A stretch of 64,000 nt of DNA. It comes from Sulfitobacter sp. JL08 (GTDB lineage Bacteria > Pseudomonadota > Alphaproteobacteria > Rhodobacterales > Rhodobacteraceae). Location: contig NZ_CP025815.1 in assembly GCF_003352045.1 (NCBI RefSeq), positions 620,001 through 684,000 on the forward strand. Direction: 5' to 3'. The translations under genes and the position numbers were made by a program. Positions within the stretch are counted from its first letter, which is position 1. Each line of letters opens with the position of its first letter. Below are positions 17,279 to 24,668 of this stretch, one piece after another. Below the pieces are notes generated by a model. That model was not told where the DNA came from. It made no database searches and saw only the letters and a list, made by a program, of their open reading frames with translations.

Positions 17279-17399
17279 ACATTATTGTTCTACTTACCGA
17301 TATTTACTGTTTTCAATTAACTATCTTGACTTAATTGCATAAAATTGGCTCAACTTACCGATGTGACTACAGCAAGTTACCACTATTTACCAGTATGGC

Positions 17400-17418
17400 G
17401 CGTCCTATACGCGTCCTA
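17400..17418 (+). other. Putative integrase arm-type site, left
   Basis: GCGTCCTATACGCGTCCTA is identical to 24529-24547 near the other end and 85% similar to 24356-24375. The site contains two GCGTCCTA units in direct repeat. Position just inside both ends, outside the core tRNA match, suits arm sites of a tyrosine integrase. The role is inferred. Confidence 0.55.
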
Positions 17419-17434
17419 GGACGCAATATCAATT

Positions 17435-18655
17435 ATGCCGATTACCAAAAGAAAACCACCTGAAAAGCCGCCTAAGAAGGTTAGACTGAGCGGGTCGCTC
17501 ATCGAAAAATTGCCCCTTTTAGACCGGGACTACCTTGTTGCGGATACCGATGTGCCGCGGTTGAAACTCAAAGTAACACCCGTGGGCAATATGAGCTTTC
17601 TCTTGCGGTACCGGAATGCCGACGGCGTCGAGAAAAAGTATAAGCTTGGCAATTTTCCCGACATGAGTGTCTCTTTGGCTAGAAGAACTGCTGCGGTGCA
17701 TTTGAACAACATCGCAGCAGGAGAAGACCCCGCGGAAGAACGTGCGCAGCGACGGCACGGCCTCACACTGAACGAGCTGTACGAGCGGTTCATGCGTGAG
17801 CATGCGCTATATCACCTACGCCAAACGACGGTAAGGAACTACAAACAGATTTACGGGGCTTACATTGAGGTTGGGGTAGGCAGGAAGCCATTGCTTGCGA
17901 TTTCAAGAAACGATGTTCTTGATGTTCATCGTTCGCTTTCCGACACACCATATGCTGCAAATCGTGTGCTGGCTTTCATCAAGCGGCTTTTCAATTGGGC
18001 AAATGAAAACGGCCTGTTCCAAGAGAAGCCAAACCCTGCAAGTGGCGTCAAACCATACACAGAACATCAGGTAGAGCGGCTATTGAGTGAAGAACAGACA
18101 GCGCGGCTTGCAGATGCCCTACATCAAATCCGATTTGAGCGCCCAGCTACTGAGGCCTCGATAAACACAATACTGTTCATGTTTTTTACAGGAAGCCGAC
18201 GAAGCGAAGCGATGCGTATGAAGTGGGATGACGTAGATTTAGAACGACGAACGGTTGCCTTCATCGGAGCGAAATCAGGTGATCGAAAACAAGCAATGTC
18301 CAGAGCGCTGCTTGAGTGGCTTGTTGAGCTAAAGTTGCGTTCATCGGGGGTATTTTTGTTTCCCGGCTCGAAAAAGGGCGAACCAATCAAAGACATCAAG
18401 AAAACGTGGCAACGAGTTCGAACCCGTGCCGGTCTTCCAAATTTCCGGCTTCATGATATTCGTCACAACGTATTATCGGACATTGCAGCTGCCAACGATA
18501 TAGCGACCGCGCAAGCCGTTGGCGGACATAAAAGTATCCGATCAACGATGCGATATATTCACGCCAAATCTGCTCTTACTCAAGCGGCGCTGGAAACGTC
18601 CGGCGATCGAGTTGAGAAAACCTTTCTGTTAGGAAAATTAAATAATGAAACTTAA
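17435..18655 (+). CDS. Tyrosine-type site-specific integrase
   Basis: A 406-residue integrase. The N-terminal part (PRLKLKVTPVGNMSFLLRYR, then KKYKLGNFPDMSVSLAR) is the arm-binding DUF4102-like domain of P4-type integrases, followed by a SAM-like core-binding domain (120-210). The catalytic domain shows the first Arg in FTGSRRSEAMRMKWDDVD, the HxxR box LHDIRH, the second His in GGHKS and the nucleophile Tyr in STMRYIH. All catalytic residues are present, so the enzyme looks functional. It sits next to attL and overlaps the downstream excisionase-like gene by 11 bp, suggesting coupled expression. Confidence 0.9.
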   Translation: MPITKRKPPEKPPKKVRLSGSLIEKLPLLDRDYLVADTDVPRLKLKVTPVGNMSFLLRYRNADGVEKKYKLGNFPDMSVSLARRTAAVHLNNIAAGEDPAEERAQRRHGLTLNELYERFMREHALYHLRQTTVRNYKQIYGAYIEVGVGRKPLLAISRNDVLDVHRSLSDTPYAANRVLAFIKRLFNWANENGLFQEKPNPASGVKPYTEHQVERLLSEEQTARLADALHQIRFERPATEASINTILFMFFTGSRRSEAMRMKWDDVDLERRTVAFIGAKSGDRKQAMSRALLEWLVELKLRSSGVFLFPGSKKGEPIKDIKKTWQRVRTRAGLPNFRLHDIRHNVLSDIAAANDIATAQAVGGHKSIRSTMRYIHAKSALTQAALETSGDRVEKTFLLGKLNNET

Positions 18656-18965
18656 ACGGATATGGGCGAAGGACCCGAAGACAAACCGGAATAAACCCAA
18701 ATGGGTCACAAAAGAGGAATTCGAAAAAAGGAAGCCACCAGTCAAACGTCAATCCATTCACACGTCCAACGATGAACTTAACGAAGTCGCGGCGGCAAAC
18801 ATTCTAAAGCTTGAAGTGCAAACATTGCGCAATCGAAGGAGCAAAGGTGAGCCACCTGAGTATTTCAAGCGAGGAAACCGTGTATTTTACGAACTTTCTT
18901 CAATTTTGGAGTTTCGGGATAGCCGAGTAAAGTCAGGCAATCGATTGCCAAAAAAAATTACGTAG
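18645..18965 (+). CDS. Probable excisionase / winged-HTH DNA-binding protein
   Basis: A 106-residue basic protein whose middle reads AAANILKLEVQTLRNRRSKG, then PEYFKRGNRVFYELSSILEF. This is the MerR-like winged helix arrangement of AlpA/Xis proteins (helix-turn-helix followed by a YxxxxILEF wing). It overlaps the integrase end. Such small partners usually direct excision or repress the integrase gene. The basic N-terminus with KPKW and KRKPP could contact DNA. Confidence 0.65.
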   Translation: MKLKRIWAKDPKTNRNKPKWVTKEEFEKRKPPVKRQSIHTSNDELNEVAAANILKLEVQTLRNRRSKGEPPEYFKRGNRVFYELSSILEFRDSRVKSGNRLPKKIT

Positions 18966-19287
18966 TCACTGCATTCAGACGGTAACTGGAAGCTGACATT
19001 CGCGAGGATGCAGCGAACTGCCGCTTTGTCCCAATCAGAACCAATTTATCCGACGTGCAACGAATGGCGTGAAATTCCAAACCTGCCGTTCGTGCGTGGT
19101 GCAGAGAATGACGGGTAAGTGCCCGAAACGGTCAAATAATCGCGCGGAATTACGAGAACTTTTTTCGGTCGGCATCAGCTATCGAAGTTTAAAGCGACAA
19201 ACTGAAGTCAAAGAATGTATTGAAAATCAGCTAATTGTGTTAACGTTCCGTGTTTACGTAGCACTATTGTTCCGAGGTCGTCTTATC
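18966..19287. other. Island intergenic region
   Basis: About 320 bp holding the leader of the Sel1-repeat gene. Pieces such as GATGCAGCGAACTGCCGCTT and TTTGTCCCAATCAG (19006-19040) recall the dispersed repeat family in decayed form, showing that it also occurs inside the island. Confidence 0.4.
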
Positions 19288-20319
19288 ATGCGGTTCATTT
19301 TCATTTTCATTCTTGTCCTATTTCCCATCTACGCGATTGGCCAAAACTCTTCTTCGGTGATGGAAAAGGCCTTTGCTGCTGTAGACCGCGCCGACAATGA
19401 AACGGCTATTAAACTCTTTCTCGAGGCTGTCATTAATCCGGGAACCCACGGGGTAGATGAGGCAGAACGTATCGAGGCAAACTACCAACTATTTGACCTG
19501 CTTGCCATTGGAGCATTCGATACGGCCATCATCTTCCTCGAAACCGCAGCAATTGAAGGGCATCCAGCCGCCCAAAACCACTTCGGGTATCTGATCACTC
19601 AGCTTTATCGCAAAAATCCGTCTAAGGCTTTGCAAAAGGCTCTGGGCGGAAAATATGATCGACGCGATGCTATCCGATTTATTACCACTGCTTCAGATGC
19701 CGGGTACTACCCAGCCGTCATGAGGCTTGCAGACTATTACGAAGACGGTTCGAATGGGGCAATCCAAGACCCAGCTTATGCCGAGGAACTTTACGCACGC
19801 GGTTTCGCGCTGGCAGAAGAAGCCATGGCGGGTGGCGATCCAAACGCGGCGGAAGATATTGCAAGGTACTATGAACGTGGGCAGGGTACGGAAAAATCCC
19901 TTGCGCAGGCGAACCGTGCCAAAGTTGCTGTGATTTATTTACTTGAGGATCAAGCGGTTGCGGGCAACATCGAGGCGCAAAGGCGATTAATGTACAAACT
20001 TATCGACGCAGAGGTTCTGCGCATTTCACCTGACACTCAACGAGACGCCGAGGACTGGGCCATCATTTGGCTTGTAAACCGGGACGACCACAACTCTATG
20101 GCGACTGTGGCAAGACTTTACGCAGAAGGAAAACTTGGCGGTGGAAATCTCGTCATGGCGCATGCACTGTATAACACCGCGAGCACGTTAGGTGAGACCG
20201 ACTTCGCGGCAACGAAACGTGACGAAGTAGCGGATCGGATGACTTCACAGCAAATCCGGGAAGCGCAGGTCCGCGCCCGAAAATGTGTCAGCCTCGGACT
20301 TGCGGGTTGCCTTGATTAA
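19288..20319 (+). CDS. Secreted Sel1-like repeat protein
   Basis: A 343-residue protein beginning MRFIFIFILVLFPIYAIGQN, a clear Sec signal peptide. The ATG at 19288 is chosen because a longer upstream frame would bury this signal, and GAGG precedes it. The mature protein is built of Sel1-type helical repeats: NHFGYLITQLY, RLADYYEDGSNGAIQDPAYA, DIARYYERGQGTEKSLAQAN and VARLYAEGKLGGGNLVMAHA. Sel1 proteins usually act as scaffolds for protein contacts, here in the periplasm. As island cargo it may change envelope or host interactions, but no specific function can be named. Confidence 0.75.
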   Translation: MRFIFIFILVLFPIYAIGQNSSSVMEKAFAAVDRADNETAIKLFLEAVINPGTHGVDEAERIEANYQLFDLLAIGAFDTAIIFLETAAIEGHPAAQNHFGYLITQLYRKNPSKALQKALGGKYDRRDAIRFITTASDAGYYPAVMRLADYYEDGSNGAIQDPAYAEELYARGFALAEEAMAGGDPNAAEDIARYYERGQGTEKSLAQANRAKVAVIYLLEDQAVAGNIEAQRRLMYKLIDAEVLRISPDTQRDAEDWAIIWLVNRDDHNSMATVARLYAEGKLGGGNLVMAHALYNTASTLGETDFAATKRDEVADRMTSQQIREAQVRARKCVSLGLAGCLD

Positions 20320-20900
20320 ACCTTGCTCTGCATCAGACTACGCTTTGTCCGTAAGCCGGGCTTGGGCCTGCTATGCCCAGACGACGCGATTGTCTGCTTC
20401 GTTCCGCAACTGAGACATTCGGTTGGGCTATGGCGAGCGGCCAGTTTGACGGTCGAACAGTTAGTGACCGTTCCGACAGAATGTGGGCCCCACATTTCAC
20501 AACTGCAAAAAACGATGCCCCCACATCGATATTAGTCGAGCGATGGACAGTAAATCGGAAAATGGCACATAACAAAACTATAGGCCTATTTCTTGGATAG
20601 TACCGTCCCGAAGCTTACCCCCTACATATGGCGTATCTTCGATTTGTATCACATATAGGTTTAAGCTCATGAATTATATGGATAAAACGTGTTATGTGGC
20701 GTCCACGAACCGTACCCGGTACGCATCCTACAATCGATTGTAACGAAAAACTCCATGTTTGTGGGAAAAACCAAGAAAATCACGCGGTTTTCTTGCCCAT
20801 TTGTTGCCGAACCCAAAAAATTGCTACCCAAACCTATCAATAGGTACAGGAGGTTACCAGGTGGTGTGCACAAGCGAACCAACATCCGCAGGAGCACACC
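20320..20900. other. Island intergenic region with a repeated 24 bp motif
   Basis: No supported gene in about 580 bp. Decayed dispersed-repeat-like fragments occur around 20340-20520. Positions 20720-20743 match the right end of the island at 24537-24561. The start region of the serine recombinase gene carries GGAGGTTACCAGG and CAGGAGCACACC just before 20901. Confidence 0.5.
20720..20743 (+). repeat. Direct repeat with palindromic ACAATCGATTGT core, left copy
   Basis: Reads TACGCATCCTA, then CAATCGATTGTAA. Positions 24537-24561 read TACGCGTCCTAA, then CAATCGATTGTAA: one substitution and one extra A. The copies bracket the segment carrying the serine recombinase, the DUF6994-like gene and the 448-residue unknown. 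Confidence 0.65.
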
Positions 20901-21590
20901 ATGTCAGAAATTACCAAAATTGTTTCCTATATCCGCGTATCCACTAATCGGCAGGGGCAAAGCGGACTTGGCCTCGAGGCTCAGAGGGAAGCGGTACTTA
21001 ACTATTCGAAATCAGCAGGGGGCAGGATCGCAGAAGAGTTCGTGGAGATTGAAAGTGGCAAAAGGAATAATCGCCCGCAACTAGCGTCTGCAATCGAAAT
21101 TTGTAGGAAATCAAAAGCAACCCTTGTGATCGCTAAACTCGATCGGTTGGCCAGGAATGTACACTTCATTTCCGGCCTTATCGAAGCGGGCGTAAATTTT
21201 CGTGCGGCGGACATGCCCAACGCGGACAAGTTCATGCTGCACGTGTACGCCGCAATGGCAGAGGAAGAAGGCCGTCGGATCAGTGAGCGCACGAAAGTTG
21301 CGCTGCGCGCGGCAAAGGCTCGTGGCGTCGTTTTAGGCGCAACCGGCAAGATGCTAGCAGCGAAGCACAAACATGCCGCTGACACTTTTGCCTTGCGACT
21401 ATCGCCGACAATCGCGAACATGAAAGCTGAAGGACTGTCGGTACGCAAGATCGCAGATAGGCTCAATTATGATGGTGTTGCAGCTTATTCGGGAGGTCGA
21501 TGGCATCCGACCACCGTCCAAAGACTTGTACGACGCATAGAAGTTCTTTCCATTGGGGACCCTAGGGGTCTAACATTGGCGTCGAATTAA
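20901..21590 (+). CDS. Serine recombinase (resolvase/invertase family)
   Basis: A 229-residue small serine recombinase. The N-terminal catalytic domain has YIRVST with the nucleophilic Ser, then EIESGKRNNRPQLASAIEIC, the LVIAKLDRLARN motif and the EGRRISERTKVALRAAKARG helix. The C-terminal end (GLSVRKIADRLN, then WHPTTVQRLVRRI) is a helix-turn-helix. CAGGAGCACACC gives a strong start. The size and order fit resolvases/invertases that act on sites near their own gene, consistent with the repeat at 20720. It converges with the next gene, overlapping by 4 bp. Confidence 0.88.
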   Translation: MSEITKIVSYIRVSTNRQGQSGLGLEAQREAVLNYSKSAGGRIAEEFVEIESGKRNNRPQLASAIEICRKSKATLVIAKLDRLARNVHFISGLIEAGVNFRAADMPNADKFMLHVYAAMAEEEGRRISERTKVALRAAKARGVVLGATGKMLAAKHKHAADTFALRLSPTIANMKAEGLSVRKIADRLNYDGVAAYSGGRWHPTTVQRLVRRIEVLSIGDPRGLTLASN

Positions 21591-22294
21591 CGCGTCACGA
21601 CCGTTGGTAATGAAAGATTTATTCTGCGGTTTCTTCTCCGTAAAAGTTTCATCGTGGCTCGCATGTATTCTTGGTACTCGGCAACGTCGAGCGGGTAGCC
21701 ATCTCTTTGAAAGTTGTCGAACGGCAGCATAAAATTGATCGAACCATTCTCAATTAGATCGTTTAATAAAAAGAAGTCTACGTAGCCGTTAAAATCTTCG
21801 AACAACGCAAAGAAATCTTCATATCTTCTCAGAACTTCCGAAAGCGGACTAGCTTCACCAATGTAGTAGCGGCGGATACACTCAAGTGTCAGGTCGATCC
21901 TGTCCCTGATCTTTACGTTACAGCCACGCGCTTGATTAATGTTCTGCTTTTTATCGACCATCTTTCTGGGAAAGACGATGTATCCACCAATCGTGCTGCC
22001 GAGGTTGTAGAATTCACCCATTTCGTGTTTAGAAATTTGAGAGGTTATCGGCGCCATCTTTCCTACGTGGCTATGGGTGTTAGTGATCGCATCACTGCTT
22101 AGGCGGAATTCACCAACCTCTGAAATGTGATAAATGTATCCTCCCGGTTCATCCTGAAGTTTGAATTCCGTACCGCTAGGAAGTGGTTTGCTCCACAAAA
22201 GCTGGTGATATTGACGAAGAGTTGGGCTGTACTTGTCAGGATCCTTGCCAGATGGCGTATCCTCAAACATGAAAAACTGAGTATTAATCCCCAT
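21587..22294 (-). CDS. DUF6994-like protein of unknown function
   Basis: A 235-residue protein with the run DTPSGKDPDKYSPTLRQYHQ followed by LLWSKPLPSGTEF, then GGYIYHISEVGEFRLSSDAI. These are the hallmarks I associate with the DUF6994 family. The middle reads GEFYNLGSTIGGYIVFPRK and DRIDLTLECIRRYY, which may form a nucleotide- or RNA-binding fold, but no catalytic motif can be named. GGAG lies 8 nt before the ATG. Homologues of this type are often found singly in accessory regions. A defence or maintenance role is possible but not shown. Confidence 0.55.
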   Translation of the reverse strand: MGINTQFFMFEDTPSGKDPDKYSPTLRQYHQLLWSKPLPSGTEFKLQDEPGGYIYHISEVGEFRLSSDAITNTHSHVGKMAPITSQISKHEMGEFYNLGSTIGGYIVFPRKMVDKKQNINQARGCNVKIRDRIDLTLECIRRYYIGEASPLSEVLRRYEDFFALFEDFNGYVDFFLLNDLIENGSINFMLPFDNFQRDGYPLDVAEYQEYMRATMKLLRRRNRRINLSLPTVVTR

Positions 22295-22530
22295 CCATTG
22301 GCTCCATTCAACGGTTCACGAACTACTAGGACGATAGACCTGTCTGATCGACAAGTCTTTGTTCTGCCCCGAGTTCAATGCACTTGCTCCTCAGTTCGGT
22401 TGCGCCAGAAATTCATTTTCATTCGGCTCGCCTTCCGCTTCTGTGCAGTCCCTGATGCGCTCTATCTTGTTCCGCAAAGCTCACGTTCCACGCCCATCGA
22501 TTTGCAAAGAAAGGCGCGCTGCCAGCGTTG

Positions 22531-22569
22531 GTAGGCTAAGTTGCACAATTAGTAGGCTAAGTAACACAA
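22531..22569 (+). repeat. Two direct repeats, GTAGGCTAAGT-CACAA, 21 bp apart
   Basis: GTAGGCTAAGTTGCACAA (22531-22548) and GTAGGCTAAGTAACACAA (22552-22569) are spaced by 21 bp, two helical turns, so a protein could bind both on the same face. They lie upstream of the unknown gene at 22744 and could be operators or iteron-like sites. Confidence 0.6.
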
Positions 22570-22570
22570 C

Positions 22571-22690
22571 ATGACGCTTGAGCAAATCGTGATCACTTCA
22601 ATAAAGGTGGCGGCGAGACGCCAAATTGGCGAAATTGGCACTTTTCGAAGGTTCATCGAGTACATAACAGATTTCAAGGTATCGTCTTGA
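22571..22690 (+). CDS. Possible 39-residue ORF downstream of the tandem repeats
   Basis: ATG follows the second direct repeat directly. The frame encodes MTLEQIVITSIKVAARRQIG, then a FRRFIEYITDF stretch, and ends at TGA. It is helical and basic, but there is no clear ribosome binding site, so it may be a chance frame or a leader peptide. Confidence 0.25.
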   Translation: MTLEQIVITSIKVAARRQIGEIGTFRRFIEYITDFKVSS

Positions 22691-22743
22691 CAGGTCCCTT
22701 GGAGGCGTCCTCCTAGTAAAGACCGTAATAGGGGACATAACAG

Positions 22744-24090
22744 ATGACACAAAGGAGCCGGTTTCTGCCAACTCTCGACGTTGAAACCCGTGTTTCGCAA
22801 GAAACTGCCATGATTGATCGGCTCGAACTCAAAGTAGGACCGTGGACAACAGAAGGCGCTCGTGACGAACTTTCTGCGCTTTGGTCCAATCTGTCAGGCT
22901 TTGAGGTGCAGACCGCTCAGGGTGTATCGATCCCTTGGTTTCAAGACAGCAGTTACAGACAAGACTATCGAAGACTTTATTTGCAGTTCCGGAGAACTGG
23001 TCGTGGTCCTGGTGGGATTGGCCTTAGACCTCTAATTCATGGGACCGTTGTAGGCCAACTCCAAGGAGTTACTGTCAGCGAAAGTCAGGTCCGGCGTCTT
23101 TCGATAGAAATCGATGGCGTTTGGAACCTGACCAGGTTCGTCCAGTCCCTCCATCCAGTCATCCGCTTGGCGAAAGGAACACGGAGGATGGCGTCGCGAG
23201 GCTTCCCAAATGCAATAGAACCGCAACCAGATTGGTGGAGCGAAGAACAGCCACTGATCCCGTGCGACAATCTGATCATTGGCAACGCCAGCAGGTACAA
23301 GCTCGCCCGGAGCAAGCCTTTTGAAGAGTTCCTTCAAGACCACGTGGCCGGCACACTGGCTACGTTCTGCGATGCCCTGATCCAGAATGGCTTGTTACAG
23401 CCTAATGAGAACGAGGGTCCCGTCTTTGATCCGGCGGAGTACAAGCTAGGTGACATTGAGTTTTACTGGGAGTTCGATCACCCCACACCGATCACTTTTG
23501 TCGACACGTTGACGCACTTTCTACCGCGCGTGGCAAAGCAAATGCGGGTTACCAAAAAGGACATCGACCGAACAACCCGTGAAGTCTCTTTTCAATCACA
23601 AAGCGCCACAATCTACTTGACCCGAAAACGCCAGCTTCGGGTATACGCAAAAACAAACCGTAGAATTCGCTTCGAAGTTGAATTTCCTTCCGGTTATAGA
23701 AGCACAGCCCATACGCGCTCCACGTACAACAGCTTCGCTGATTTCAGGAATGCGTCATCGAACCTGGCCCGAGAAGCTGCGGATACGTTGAACAAAGTCC
23801 TTGAGAACCTTTGGGGTTGGGTCGAACCCCACGAGCTTGATGCCACCCCGGAGGAATTACGTGCGGCAATTGTCGCGGCCTCCAATGATCCGTTTATTGC
23901 GACGACCCTGATCCATAATTTGGCGAGATGGGAGCGCATCGCCCTGTCACCCGGAGACCCGCTCCGAGACACAGTAAGACGATTGGCGACAGGAAAGTCG
24001 GCTGTTCTTAGGACGCTCAAGAGTGACAGGAGTATTTACGTGGTCACGCGTCGCTACGAATATGCGCGACGCCAGTTAGGCCGGGTCTAA
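22744..24090 (+). CDS. Uncharacterised 448-residue island protein
   Basis: Not recognised with certainty. The start at 22744 has AGGGG about 10 nt upstream; ATG 22810 (MIDRLELKVGPW) is an alternative. Residues 23-34 and the later segment LRVYAKTNRRIRFEVEF (about 301-317) recall the N-terminal and central motifs of plasmid/filamentous phage replication initiators (Phage-CRI/RstA-like), which also often start MIDxLxLR. The direct repeats just upstream would suit a replication or autoregulation site. There is no membrane segment or signal. Against this reading, I see no catalytic Tyr-containing HUH motif. Function remains open. Confidence 0.5.
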   Translation: MTQRSRFLPTLDVETRVSQETAMIDRLELKVGPWTTEGARDELSALWSNLSGFEVQTAQGVSIPWFQDSSYRQDYRRLYLQFRRTGRGPGGIGLRPLIHGTVVGQLQGVTVSESQVRRLSIEIDGVWNLTRFVQSLHPVIRLAKGTRRMASRGFPNAIEPQPDWWSEEQPLIPCDNLIIGNASRYKLARSKPFEEFLQDHVAGTLATFCDALIQNGLLQPNENEGPVFDPAEYKLGDIEFYWEFDHPTPITFVDTLTHFLPRVAKQMRVTKKDIDRTTREVSFQSQSATIYLTRKRQLRVYAKTNRRIRFEVEFPSGYRSTAHTRSTYNSFADFRNASSNLAREAADTLNKVLENLWGWVEPHELDATPEELRAAIVAASNDPFIATTLIHNLARWERIALSPGDPLRDTVRRLATGKSAVLRTLKSDRSIYVVTRRYEYARRQLGRV

Positions 24091-24355
24091 ACTTCTGGGC
24101 TCGGGGGGGCGGTTTTTCCGCGCGCGGAGCCATATTCGCTAGCTTCAAGAGGTCAAGCTGCCCAGTGCGCGCGTCTGGCGTTCCTCGGCGCGGAATTCGT
24201 CAATATTGCAACGCCCCATTGTGTCGCGAATTAACCGTATCCAAAACCTATGGAAGAAAGGGCTCGTAGCCAAACACATTTGAGCCCCTTTTAAAGTCTT
24301 CGTAGAAAACACATCGGTTGGCCTCCCGAAAGATACCGGAACTTACCATCGCGCT

Positions 24356-24375
24356 GCGCCCTATTTGCGTCCTAG
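24356..24375 (+). other. Diverged copy of the arm-type site
   Basis: GCGCCCTATTTGCGTCCTAG differs from 17400-17419 at three of 20 positions. TTACCA lies upstream in both places, so the similarity may extend beyond the site. Confidence 0.45.
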
Positions 24376-24384
24376 ACCAAAATC

Positions 24385-24421
24385 AAAAAGAAAAGGGCCT
24401 AGCGAATAATGCGCTAAGCCC
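24385..24421 (-). terminator. Intrinsic terminator downstream of the tRNA-Asn fragment
   Basis: On the minus strand the arms GGGCTTAGCG and CGCTAGGCCC form a 10 bp stem with one mismatch and a short loop. The stem is followed by TTTTCTTTTT. It lies 11 nt beyond the CCA of the tRNA-Asn fragment, as a native tRNA terminator would. Confidence 0.75.
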
Positions 24422-24431
24422 TTGAAACTTT

Positions 24432-24476
24432 TGGCTCCGGCGGTAGGGATCGAACCTACGACCAATTGATTAACAG
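24432..24476 (-). pseudogene. tRNA-Asn(GTT) 3' fragment (45 nt)
   Basis: The minus strand reads CTGTTAATCAATTGG, then TCGTAGGTTCGATCCCTACC and GCCGGAGCCA. This is the anticodon loop with GTT, the variable loop, the T arm, the acceptor 3' strand and an encoded CCA of a standard alphaproteobacterial tRNA-Asn. The 5' half is missing and replaced by unrelated DNA. It is a typical attachment-site remnant of an element that once used tRNA-Asn. Confidence 0.85.
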
Positions 24477-24528
24477 ACATTTGCCATTCAACTGTGATTT
24501 ACGGGATGAAAATGGAAGGTATAATCCT

Positions 24529-24561
24529 GCGTCCTATACGCGTCCTAACAATCGATTGTAA
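24529..24561 (+). repeat. Right arm-type site overlapping the palindromic repeat
   Basis: Positions 24529-24547 are identical to the left arm site at 17400-17418. Positions 24537-24561 match 20720-20743, including the palindrome ACAATCGATTGT. Two different repeat pairs therefore meet at this point. Confidence 0.7.
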
Positions 24562-24587
24562 GCTTGGAAAATCGGGTAAGCTATTGA

Positions 24588-24637
24588 TTTTATGGTGCCC
24601 CCACACGGACTCGAACCGCGGACCTACTGATTACAAA
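24588..24637 (+). repeat. attR: tRNA-Thr 3' part, identical to attL
   Basis: The right 50 bp repeat of the island, mostly within the functional tRNA-Thr gene. Integration here keeps the tRNA intact. Confidence 0.92.
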
Positions 24638-24668
24638 TCAGTTGCTCTACCAGCTGAGCTATAGGGGC
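24593..24668 (-). tRNA. tRNA-Thr(TGT)
   Basis: The minus strand folds as a complete 76-nt tRNA. GCCCCTA pairs with TGGGGGC in the acceptor stem. The D arm is GCTC...GAGC, the anticodon stem-loop CTGATTTGTAATCAG carries TGT, the T arm contains GTTCGAGTC, and CCA is encoded. It serves as the integration target of the island. Confidence 0.95.

Larger units (their letters stand above)
16985..17434. other. Intergenic region containing the left attachment site and integrase promoter region
   Basis: The island boundary (50 bp tRNA-Thr copy at 17229-17278) and a putative integrase arm site (17400-17418) lie here. Several TTACC-containing short repeats occur between 17294 and 17393. Nothing recognisable is seen in 16985-17200. 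Confidence 0.7.
22295..22743. other. Divergent intergenic region with tandem GTAGGCTAAGT repeats
   Basis: About 450 bp between the divergent DUF6994-like gene and the 448-residue unknown. It contains two direct repeats (22531 and 22552), a possible 39-codon frame (22571-22690), and an AGGGG upstream of 22744. Nothing else was recognised. Confidence 0.5.
24091..24592. other. Right end region of the island
   Basis: About 500 bp without protein gene. From left to right it holds a related arm-like site (24356-24375), an intrinsic terminator on the minus strand (24385-24421), a tRNA-Asn 3' fragment (24432-24476), and a combined arm site and palindromic repeat (24529-24561). Positions 24091-24340 show nothing recognisable. 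Confidence 0.7.
17229..24637. mobile_element. 7.4 kb integrative element in tRNA-Thr
   Basis: The element is bounded by identical 50 bp direct repeats (17229-17278 and 24588-24637). The right copy is the 3' part of an intact tRNA-Thr gene. A tyrosine integrase gene lies immediately inside the left end, as is usual for tRNA-integrated islands. Contents in order are integrase, excisionase-like protein, secreted Sel1-repeat protein, serine recombinase, DUF6994-like protein and a 448-residue unknown. No conjugation, capsid or known replication genes are evident, so any mobility would depend on a helper or on unknown functions. The DNA is less GC-rich than the core region to the right. Confidence 0.88.

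Noticed and set aside
17148-17342. Plus-strand frame crossing the tRNA-Thr fragment
   Set aside because: Its peptide (APTRTRTADLL) is the well-known false translation of a reversed tRNA 3' end.
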